Below are positions 1-10,089 of a stretch of DNA of 64,000 bases, piece after piece. The notes below the pieces were generated by a model that was not told the origin of the DNA, ran no database searches, and saw only the letters and a program-made list of their open reading frames with translations. This stretch comes from Terana coerulea (taxonomy: Eukaryota > Basidiomycota > Agaricomycetes > Polyporales > Phanerochaetaceae), in contig JAKOGH010000103.1 of the NCBI GenBank assembly GCA_024811115.1, positions 62,001 to 126,000 of the forward strand, given 5' to 3'. Position numbers and translations under genes: made by a program. Position 1 is the stretch's first letter; the number at the start of each line of letters is the position of its first letter.

Positions 1-221
1 TGTCTGGGTAGACAGGTACGCTACATCCTCAGTTGTACTTACCTTACGAGCAAATGGTATCTTGATTTGCGTTGACTGGGGCGAGACGACTGCGTGAATG
101 GGTGTCAGCGAAGATGGGGTTGTGGTCTCTTGTCGGAGTGGACGCAGCAGGTCAACCCACGCTTCTAAGCTGCAGAAAATTCATACTCGAAGAGCATCCA
201 AGATTCCCTTGTCTCTTTTTA

Positions 222-863
222 ATGGCATATATCTCTTACTCGCATACGCACAGATACGATGCTCGCCTCTTGCTCGACGCCCTACCCATACCACCCTCAA
301 GCTCTTCGTCAGACAGGCTGTCTCCCACAGGCTGGTCCGACCTGCCCTCCGACACGGAGGACATGTTTTTCTTCTCCCCAAGTGAAGCAGAAGAGTTTCA
401 CCGCGCCAAGCGACGGCGCATGGTCGATGAGGGCAGAGAGGCTCGCCTGCGCGCTCGTCAGGCCGAAGATGCCGCGTCCTCTACCACCGCAAACGATGAA
501 GAAGAGTGGGGCGGCAGTGACGAAGAGGTTTGTCTTGCCATTGCGTCTCATGCTCTGAACGTGTACTGAAACGCGCGTTTGAAGCCGGATGGTGCGCAGA
601 AAGAGCTCATGCAGCGCACGGCGGCCCACCTCCTGTCCTCGCCCAACCCCGCACAGCTCGAGATGCGCATCCTGGCGAACCACGGCGCAGACAAGCGGTT
701 TGCGTTTCTGCGCGGGCGGTGGGCGCGGGCGTGGAGGACTGCGAAGGCGCGAGAGCGACTTCAGCAGGCGCATCATGCTAGCGCTCGGGAGGAGGGAGAG
801 AAGAGGGAGGAGACAAAGGCCTTGGGTGGGCTTGCAGGGTATGGGGACAGTGACAGCGAGTGA
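222..863 (+). CDS. Hypothetical protein, weakly SURP-like C-terminus
   Basis: Two exons, 222-527 and 600-863, joined in phase 0 across an intron with GTTTGT donor and CAG acceptor; an acceptor at 584 would also keep frame. The product is about 190 residues. The N-terminal half is rich in Ser, Asp and Glu with a basic KRRR patch; the C-terminal half holds a helical segment ending in a RFAFLRGRW motif and then a charged tail. That segment faintly resembles a SURP (SWAP) RNA-processing module, but I do not regard the match as established. The ATG at 222 was chosen because the protein composition becomes coherent there; an upstream exon is possible since the frame is open to 72. No function is assigned. 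Confidence 0.55.
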
Positions 864-2161
864 AGTGCTTTATTTATGTCGTACGTCGCCGCACGCTGTT
901 ACATAACCTACACTGAGCTCAGTTTATCTTACAGGTTTGCTCGCGGTTTCCGTTCATGGTTTGCGAACGAGGTGCGCATCGTGACTTGACTGAACAATCG
1001 GTGAGGCAGCATGGTGGGTAAATGCAGTGCCTTCGTGGCGCCGGCACTCACCGTTCAAGGCGCTTCTGCGTCGCTCCTGCCTTCCTTCGACGTTTGCCTC
1101 ACCTTGCCCGTCGCGGCGTGCTCTAGTAACAAAGCATAGTAATGCTCTCTCAGATATTTCTTTCATACGTCGATGTTCACCGCACACCGCCCTGTGAAAC
1201 TACTGCCATAAACGTCCACGCTGTCGCCGACAGCTGTCACAGCGTGCGACTCGAGACGGATGCCATGAGGTGAGTGCGTTGTTAGGATGGTCCTGCGCGC
1301 TCTTGCGGAGCCGTGGTATATTGCAATGGCGTATGTTTCTCGGTGAAACTGCTCCAAACATTTAGTCCTACCGGTGAAGATTTCCATACTATTCTGACAG
1401 CGTATATAAATCCTGACGTCGGCTCGCCTGGATATACTCTTTGTCCGATCTATTGTATAACGGCGCGTCTTTTTCTTGAAGTAGCGCGTGCAGATCATAC
1501 TCATGTGAACTTTTTCACGTTTATATCCGTTCATTAACAGCATGAGGCTGATACATCGATGATGACAGGAACAGTTGAATGACCAAACAACCCACTCACC
1601 GATGAATATACGGTTACGAAAATGCTTGCTACTGCTCTAGACACATAGAATGGCGAGTGGGTTGAAACCCAGCTGTGGTTTCGAACCTAAAATGACGGCA
1701 AACCGTTCTTAGGGCAGCAGGCTGGGTGGGCGTTCGAACAAGACGCTTTACGGGTCATCATGCTGCGTTATTTAAATATCGACGGTTGGCATCATGGCTT
1801 TCTGCTTCCGTGATGACGCAGTGCAGGGCTTGCAAAGCTGACATGACTCTCGAACTGTCGGCTGTTCGTCAGGTGATGACGTGGAACCTGGTGGCGATGC
1901 TTTCTGGCTTGAGTAATTTACCCAGGTACGCCTTGCGATGTTCTCACCATTAGCAACTCAGCGAACCACCGTTTTATGGCAGCATTGGGCAGATACTCCA
2001 CCCCTTCGTATTCGCTACCAGGTACAACATCGAAAATGAACATCTTGTGTCGTGCCGCAGTGGAGTATTACAACATGGTACTGCCTCGCGTTTGTGTCGG
2101 GAACGGTCCGTTGTCTGGTATACCTATACACCAAGTTTGGTACGACATTCATCTTTGGACG
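864..2161. other. Intergenic, no gene seen
   Basis: About 1.3 kb between the hypothetical gene and the hydrophobin gene. Only short open frames without family resemblance or convincing splice sites occur here. The right end serves as upstream region of the hydrophobin gene. Confidence 0.5.
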
Positions 2162-2169
2162 TATAAAAG
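2162..2169 (+). promoter_or_regulatory. TATA box of the hydrophobin gene
   Basis: TATAAAAG lies 81 bases before the hydrophobin ATG at 2250, followed by a C/A-rich leader. Hydrophobin genes are typically strongly expressed from TATA promoters, which fits. Confidence 0.6.
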
Positions 2170-2249
2170 AGTCCCTCACCCATGGTCCATCCTCAGCAAA
2201 CAGCACTCACTCTTAGTGTTCCTGCAAGCTACCCAAGCAACTTCACAAG

Positions 2250-3464
2250 ATGTTCTCTCGCTTCCTCTCAGCTTCCATCCTTGCCCTCCCTCTTCTTGCG
2301 GTCGCCACACCCGTTGCTCGCAACGATGCGCCTACTACGGCGTGCTGCGCCAGCACTATCCCCGTACGTCTTCCTCTCCTAGCATTGCCAGTCATCTTTG
2401 CTCACCGGATATCTGTCAGGCGAACTCCGCTACGGGGACCGCCATTCTCGGTCTCCTTGGCGTCGTCGTCCAGGACGTGACCGCGAGCATTGGCCTGACT
2501 TGCTCGCCCATCAGCGTGGTGGGCGTCGGCTCTGGGTCCGAGTGCAGCGGCTCGACTGTCTCTTGCACCAACGGCGTCGTTGTACGTCCCATGCCCTTCA
2601 CACCCCGTACTTCTGGATTCGCTGACATGGTCTCAACCGCAGCACGGCATCGGCATCGGCTGCATCCCCATTTCGACCACCAAGCGCAACGACGCTCCCG
2701 CTCCCAGTGCTCCTACGACCGCGTGCTGCGCCAGCACTGGAGCCCGTGAGTACTGTTTCGTATTCAACTTGTGAGAAGCTTTGACAATGTACTGGTCGTA
2801 GGCGAGCTCCAAGGCAGGCTCCGCGCTCCTCGGTCTCCTCGGCATCGACCTCAGCGACCTGAACGTCCTGCTCGGCTTGACCTGCTCGCCCATCAGCGTC
2901 GTCGGCGTCGGCTCTGGCTCCGAATGCAGCGGCTCCACCGTCTCTTGCACCAACGGCGTCGTCGTATGTCTCATTTTTGGCCCACTCTTCATTCCAGCCG
3001 CTGACATGGTCCCGACCCACAGCACGGCATTGGCATTGGCTGCGTGCCCGTCTCCCTCTCGTCCAAGCGCAATGAAGCCCCTGCTCCCGCCCCCGCTCCC
3101 GCCCCTAGTGCTCCCACGACGGCATGCTGCGCCAGCACTGAGCCCGTAAGCATTTCCCAGAATGTATGTCGGTATTGGTAGACGAACTGATCGTGGGGAA
3201 TGTAGGCTAGCTCCAAGGCCGGCTCCGCCCTCCTGGGCCTCCTCGGCATCAACCTCAGCGACCTCAACGTCCTTCTCGGCCTGACCTGCTCGCCCATCAG
3301 CGTCGTCGGCGTCGGCTCCGGGTCCGAGTGCAGCGGCTCCACCGTCTCTTGCACCAACGGTGTCGTCGTATGTCTTCATGTCATACCTGTGGCTATCTGG
3401 CGGATACTAATATCGGATTTTGTAGCACGGTATCGGCATCGGCTGTGTCCCCGTCACCCTCTAA
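2250..3464 (+). CDS. Three-module class I-type hydrophobin polyprotein
   Basis: Seven exons: 2250-2363, 2420-2581, 2643-2745, 2818-2963, 3023-3145, 3206-3367, 3426-3464, giving about 281 residues. A signal peptide ([19 protein letters not shown]) is followed by three hydrophobin modules of about 85 residues. Each has the order [32 protein letters not shown]. Modules are separated by [10 protein letters not shown] and [12 protein letters not shown] linkers, so Kex2-type cleavage after KR would release three near-identical hydrophobins. Each module carries two introns at the same positions, so whole exon-intron units were duplicated. Hydrophobins are secreted, self-assembling surface proteins coating hyphae and fruiting bodies. 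Each module has six cysteines instead of eight: C1 and C6 are absent. Module 2 has one extra base at its first donor; the frame is kept only if the acceptor at 2817 is used. Confidence 0.85.
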
Positions 3465-3988
3465 GTCGTACTTCAAATGCGATAGGACGAGTGAATAACA
3501 GGTGGAATGAGTTCAGGAGGAGGACTAATGTACCAATAGACTGCAGTGTTGTGATGTACCTATGCATGACTGAATTGACTGTCCAAGTTTGGATTGACAG
3601 GTTGCAGAGTGGCGCTTACGGAATTTCACAAAGTTGCAGGAGCTAGTTTTTAGGTCGCGAAAAGCTTGCCCGGGGCCACTCCGGCATGAGTTATATGCTG
3701 TACCCCGCAGAGGTTGTCTAATGCACCGATGGCCGGCGCGCCCATGAACTCGTGTGTGTGTGTAGCGGGTACAGCTCTATACGAAAAGATTTTCACGCTG
3801 TTTACTACCGTCGAACCGTCTTTACGTTACTATAAGATAAGTTATGATGGAGCACTACTACATACAATTGAGATAGACAACAGCGCAAAATGTGCAATGA
3901 GGATACTACAAGTCCATGTGTCAGAAATTAACATGCGATGTTATCAATTACGTCAAATAGTCAAGGAAACCTATAAGGGGTGGGGGAC
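3465..3988. other. Intergenic; right part is FunK1 unit 3' flank
   Basis: No gene is seen. From about 3775 the sequence matches the 3' flanks of FunK1 units B (about 9880) and C (about 12565), marking the left edge of the repeated unit. Confidence 0.55.
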
Positions 3989-6900
3989 TCAAGGAGGAGG
4001 CGGTCGTGTCTGAGAGTCCCGTAGTGTTGCGGTGTGTGTTGGCCGGTCAGACCGTCTGGATGAGGAGTAGTATCGGGACCCATCAGCGCCGGAGTCGGGG
4101 CTGTTGACGCCGTTGGCCTTCTGTCGCTTGGACGTTTCAGACTCCAGGCCATCTCCACCACGCTTGCGGCCCTTCGAAGGCGCTGGCTCGGCGGTGATGT
4201 CCCGCTGCAAGTCTGGGTCGAGCCGGATATCTTCGTGGTCGCTATACTTGACCAGAAAGTCCAGCAGGATTCGCCTGAATGCCTCATGCAAATGATCCAT
4301 CGGTGGTTTTGGCTCGAGGTAGGCATACTCTGGAATGACCTGTTGGGCGAGGTCTGCGAGCATATGGCCGAGACCAATGTTTCGCAGCTGCGGGTGTAAT
4401 GCCTGGTCGAAGTTGTAGCTGTTCCACCCAAGGATGGGGTCGCGGGCGTCATGGATGATTGGTCCGTCTTTGATGGCGTGGTTGAAGAGGAACATGCGTG
4501 CGTGGATCGGCTGCCAGTCGAAGGTCTCCTCAAGTGGCGACTCCAAAGGTCGCACTAAGACTAGGCTCATAACTAGTGTCCAGAAGATGGACTCTACGTC
4601 GTGCGATGGCCGGTGACTGAACACCACCTTGGGATCTTCCCCGGTTTGATCGCGCACAGACCTCCGTGGCGCTTTTTCCCTTTATCGCCCATCGTCTTGT
4701 ACGCCTGTTTGCCATACGCAGCGATATACGCTTGCCGTGTTTTCTTGCTGAGGGACGGCATAGGAGCAAACTGTAGTTGCGGTTCGGAAGTTCTCAGCGT
4801 TTGACCTTGAGCCACAGCACGAGCAATATATCGCGCAGTACCCTACCGACACGAGTGAATATGTAAGACGCAGAAAGATGTCACCAGAAAGTACCCACCG
4901 TGCGTTCTCTGAGCTCTTGGCTGACAATAGCTTCGTCCACTGTCAAGGGAGCATGGATCGTTGCTGAGGCTGTAGGCTTCTTCACCGGTTCCGCGGGAGA
5001 AGAGTTGTCAAAGTCAATGACGAGACAGCGTGCTCGATCTTGCGTATGGGATGTCCTGCGGCTGCTTGAAACAGGACACACTTATCAGTCGGCGCTTACG
5101 TGATCGACAACACGAACTTACCATGAGCCTGAAGGCGGGAGGACGTCATCAATGAATTTCATGGGCTGTTTTGGAGAATAAAACGCATTGCTGGCCTCGG
5201 GTCTGCTTGGGTCCTTCAGTGTATCAGGATGGTGTTCGGGATACATGAGAATATTATTGGCGCTCATGTCACGGTGGAGGATCTTCCGGTCCCGGACGAG
5301 GATGCGATGTACTGCACAGAAAACAATCAGTGAAACGTAAGGATTCGGGATGAAAGGGCATACCTTCTACGGCGTCGTATGTAGCTCGAATAAGGTCCCC
5401 GAGGGTTTTAGTCCTCAGGAGACGCTCCCCGTGGCTACCCATGACCAACCGTGCCTTCGTACGCTCGACGGGTCTACCGCGTGAATTGGCCAATCCTGCG
5501 GTGGTGAGAGCTACGGTGTCAGCGCCGTGTCGTACCCTGACGTCTTCGGCACCAAGCACGCGGACAACGCCTGGAACGATGCCGTCTCTATGAATCTCTT
5601 GAATGAGATCTTTCTCCTTGAACCTCCTGGATTCATCGCGATAGGCATCCTTGATCACAACCTTCTGGCCTTTTGGAGCGGCGATAGACTTGAACACCGT
5701 AGTTCGTCGGCCGTGGCCACTGGACCAGACGCTGAGCGCACATTTCGCGTAGGTCTTGCCGCACGCCTGCACGTCCCATAGCACCTCGGGATCGGATCCC
5801 ACGTGGGGGTCAACGTCGTGTCGTGCAGATGATGTTTCGTAGGAGGCATATATAGCGAGTAGAGGTACTGGGCGAGCGGCTCCAGGTTGTCCCAGGACAT
5901 GTCGCCAGAAGCAATGTCGCCAGAAGCGTCGACCCAGGCCAGCTGGTAGTCTTGTGGTCGGGCGGCCAAAACAAACATGCCAGGGATGTTTGGGGAGGCC
6001 TCCAGAACATACCATACGTAGCTAGTGGCCTGATTTAATCCAAGATATTGTCGTTGTTTTATTTCGACGACTGTGCGCGCGCATGGGTATGGGATGGGCC
6101 GATACTGGGACCTCTGAGAAGCCTGAGGGTGGCTATTTGAAGGAAGCGCTGGAGGTTCGGACGGTAGCTCTTCCACGGCGGCTTGCTCTTCAGCTTGCTC
6201 TTCATCCTGTGTTGAGTCTTCAGGGACCTTTGGTTTGCTTGATGACTTCTTTCTTCTCTCAAAGAACTCGAGAGGCTCGTCTACGCCAATCAGGTCGGGA
6301 GCGAAATTCGAATGTGTACCTCTGCCCGCCGGGTGATGTGACATAACAGTGTTTCCGTTGGGCACGAAGGATATTTGTTTCAAGCCTTCCGGCCGAGACG
6401 GGAGATGGTCTAAGAGAGAGAATGAGAACGCAAGAACGTTACAGCAAGTAATAGTGAAACACAAACCGTAGATGAAGTGGCTAAGCTTAGTTAATAGCTT
6501 CGCCACTGGTCGGTAATACTTGAACTCGCCGCCAGGCTTTGTCGAGTGGGTCAGTTCACGCAAAAGACCAGAATCGACGGCACTCTGCCAGTCGATGGTG
6601 GATGGAATAGGCGACAAGTGATTGGTCGTGAACTGAGGGTCGACGGGAGGTACTGGTTTGAGGGCCTCGAGATCCTCACGAGTCCTGAATGGGGTTGAGG
6701 ACTTTACGGGAGTTGGGGGTAGCGCAGAAGGGTGTGAGAAGACGTTAGATAGTTTGTCATAAGCAGGCATAGTGGAGGAAGATGTAGACGAACAGAGGAA
6801 CTCCGAGAGGGGAACTCGAACGATTGCCTACTTGCGGAGGCCATTTTATGCCAGGAGATCGTTGGTGCGTGACAAGCAGGCCACTGATGAATTGAGTCAC

Positions 6901-7130
6901 AATAGGGCTGAGTTTAGAACAGCAATTGGGCCGGAAGAATGGGATCAAAGTGAGAGTGGCCACAGACCAGTCAGCGAGTGACAGTAAGAGTTGAACTTCA
7001 GGATTACCATATTTGGAGGAAAGTGCAAGCTTCAACCTCCGCTGATGGCAGGTCGGTGGTCCGGCGCTAGTACTTAGCGCAAGTCCCGTCGTCATCTCGT
7101 ATGAGCGGATGGCGGATGCAGCTCTTCACG
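3775..7130 (-). repeat. FunK1 repeat unit A
   Basis: First of three direct copies of a segment made of a FunK1 kinase gene plus its flanks. The promoter-proximal half (about 6100-7010) is nearly identical to unit C at a fixed offset of 8771 bases; the 3' half is visibly more diverged. Confidence 0.8.
3989..6770 (-). CDS. FunK1-family protein kinase, copy A (frameshifted)
   Basis: Fungal-type protein kinase related to the FunK1 group expanded in mushrooms; biological role unknown. Reading from 6770 (MPAYDKLSNV), the N-terminal region is split by an intron at 6410-6466. It is followed by a low-complexity acidic linker, the GREAT-like HSNFAPDLIGVDEP region, the catalytic loop ILHRDMSANNIL, the metal loop as VIDFDNS (DFD in place of DFG), ERTGTARYIARAVAQG, and the characteristic FSHRPSHDVESIFW block. 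The C-terminus is Ser/Arg-rich. Two breaks are visible. One base is missing at 5805-5809 (GGGGG, where copy C has GGGGAG). A second frame change near 4630-4660, before the FSHRP block, is shared with copy C but absent from copy B. Either the gene is decaying or the sequence has errors. Confidence 0.75.
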
Positions 7131-9849
7131 GAAAGAACTATGGCTCAAAATAAGGAATTAAGGCAACGCTCGCACCGTGTTTCTATCGAGTAGCATGTTA
7201 CGCTGCAAATCGCTCACAGGGAATTGCTCGAATATTTTCACGAAAGACATACCGCCACGTGCGAGTCACATGCGCAGGCTGAGTTGATGCCAAACACAAA
7301 GGCTATCCAAGACAACTTTGAGAATTTACTGAGCTCATCGAAGCGCAGCCATCCTTGCTCATACAGCTCCCCGACCCCCGTCTTAGACTCGGAGACCGAA
7401 GCGCCCGAGCATCGGAGATCAGCGCTGCATGCCAAATTGGGAAGGAGCGCTGCCGATCGCGTGTGGACGCGCCACACGCTCGTGACGCCGTTGATTCTGA
7501 ATAAAGGGACTCAGCATCGAACTAAACCCATAACTTTTCCACTACCTTGTGACGCCGGTGCAATCTATGCAAGCGCCTCGGGAGCGGTAAAATCGTCTTG
7601 TAACCGTCTTGCAATCGACCAAACCCACGCAAGACGTCAAATCGATACAGTGGACCGGGATGGTTTGTAAGCTTGTTAGAATCAACTCTCAATCGGCACG
7701 TAAGCCTGTTGTAAGGCTCTTATTAGTACCACAAGCATTCCAATGCTTGCTACACGGGCAATTCTAGTAAGCCTGAACAACCATTCTGCTTCCTTGCATT
7801 ACCCAGCATTTGTTTTCGTACAATTATCCTCGGTTGATCTCAGTGCTTATTTATGTGGTTATATTATGAAACCATTTAATTTTGTTAACTGCAGTCTATG
7901 AATACATCTCGGGCTTCGCCCGTCGTACAAATGCCCTATGTGTAAGCTACCCGCAACTCCGAGATCGTATGCAAAAACCCTGAACGTTCAGGACACAAGA
8001 GCAAGTTCTGCAGTATTTGCAGTCAGGTGACGGAGGTACAGAACGAGGTCATAGACTCACTCAGGCTGTTGTCCTCAATAGCTCGAACCCCGTCTCCTCA
8101 TGTATCGATCCCTGTCTATTGATGTGTTAGTACCCAGACAGCACATGGGACACGGATGCTTACATCTAATAACTATTCTAGGAGCACAAGGCAGAAGGCC
8201 AGATCGTGGACATATGCAGTCAGTAAGTATGGCTGTTGAACCTAGTGAATGACCAGGACTTACAAGTGAGCATGCAGAGTCGCACAGCTGCAGACATCTT
8301 ATATGCAAGTCCGGCCGGCTGTTGAGTCAGCATGATCAAGACGGCGTTGACTGCGCACGCAGACTGGCCTGATATCCAAGACAGTGCTCCCGAAGCATCA
8401 ATGCATCCCATCCCACCCTGACTCAGAAGTGTTACCCTACGCCACCGTGACAGTCTCACCCTGCACGTCGTTGGACGCCGGCAATGACAAGCTCTGAGCA
8501 TCTGACAACGTTTCAGCTGTACGTCGTGTCCTTGAAGTTGAAAGCGCAGTGCTTCAACGGCGTCATAAGCCGTCATGAGAGTCCACGCATCTCTCTACTG
8601 GCAGGAGGTGGGTGACTCGGAGGTCCGAGTTGGGGATATACCTAGGAAAGTAGGGAGCGTAGTGGTAAATTAAGTCACCTAGGGAAAGTGTATTTACCAT
8701 GTGTTCCATGTTCTTTGACGTGCCTTCAGTCGGGGTAGGCAAAGGCTGTACTAGAACTTAGTGAGTTGATGACTCTCAGAGAGCGGTCTTCACCGGAATC
8801 ATCACCAGCCGCCAGCGCAGGACGTGAGAAATGATGAAGATGGGTACTGCAAGAGTTTCAGCATGTTATAGCAAAGGTACAAGCAGGTTGTGACTTGCCA
8901 TAATTCTTTCACGGACGTTAGAAGTGGTAGAATCGGTACAAGCACTGAAAGCGGCGCAAGCGTCTTACGAGTTGATCGGAAGCCAATCGGAAGCCCCTCC
9001 GAACACGGAAAGTCAGCGTCTAACTTGCAAATCGGTGTAATCGGTAAGCGGCGCCAGGATTCCTTTCGATGAGGGTGCTGCAAGCGTATGTATAAATACC
9101 CGCACGCTTTGTCCGTCTCTCCTCATCACTCAGCCCTCTCTCTTTCTCTTACTCTTCCCTAGACACACGACGAGCGATGGTGGATACCACAGGCTCATAG
9201 CACACAGCACGGACTCCTGCTCGCCAGGAGGTCCCTCGCACTCTACAGCGCTGCATTCGGGCTGGCCCACGTCCAAGTCATGGGACGGAAGCGCCGACGG
9301 CCAATGGTGTCCGTCAACCTCCGCAGCCCAGCCCGTTTTTCCGCTAGAGTCCCAGCCTCGTGCCTAGGATACTAGGCTCCCGTGCTGTGCTGCTCCCCTC
9401 GTCTCGTCGTGTCGCTGCACTGGCACGCTCTGCGTCGCTGGACTCGACTCTCTCCCTTTCCCCCTTTCCACCGGCCCCGCCGTGCGTTGACGTTGGCCAA
9501 AGCAGTCGGCGCTCGAGGCCTCAGGAGTGCTGTACTGTGAGTCTCCATCTGTCCGCTCCGCCGTGCCACACAGCTCTATGGTAGTGTCCGACGTTATACA
9601 AGCTTAAGGTGAGCCTCAAGGGAGGGCAAGCATCGCCTGTGGATGTTCGTCCTGGCGTGCACCTTTTCGTGGTCCTTGAGATAAGTACCCCGGATTGCAG
9701 AGCCCGGGCGGGAAACCAAGTCACACCTGAATTTCTCACACACATACGTAGTACTAGTGTTGTCTTGAATATTATAGTCTATTTCGCAAATAGTAGGGTT
9801 TTTGTATAGCTATATTCCTACAATTTGAGGGTCAATCCTCCACTCTATT
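7131..9849. other. Intergenic, no supported gene
   Basis: About 2.7 kb with only unsupported short frames. It contains a promoter-like stretch near 9091 that leads to no recognisable gene. Confidence 0.5.
9091..9100 (+). promoter_or_regulatory. Orphan TATA-like promoter
   Basis: TATAAATACC is followed by a CT-rich leader, a sequence style typical of highly expressed fungal genes. The next ATG (9177) opens only seven codons before a stop, so the gene it served appears lost, or the ATG lies in an unrecognised exon. Confidence 0.3.
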
Positions 9850-10089
9850 TGCATTGACTCTGCAGAGGCTAGATCTAGCACCCACATATATGCCTTATGT
9901 GACACTGTTTGCTATTGTCAAGCTGTCTGCACATTACTGCAAAATGAAGTATAATGGAGCACTACTATATATGATTGAGATAGATGACGTTAACACAAAA
10001 TGTAAGAAGAGTATGCTACAATTCCTTGTGCCAGAAAATAGAATGCAATGATACAGAGCAAATCAGCAGGCAAGTCGAGTACTAGGCTG

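Noticed and set aside
1163..1543. 126-codon minus-strand open frame
   Set aside because: No recognisable domains and an opposite-strand open frame of similar quality; treated as chance.
7224..7670. 148-codon plus-strand open frame downstream of FunK1 unit A
   Set aside because: No family resemblance, no splice or promoter context, and composition like surrounding intergenic DNA.
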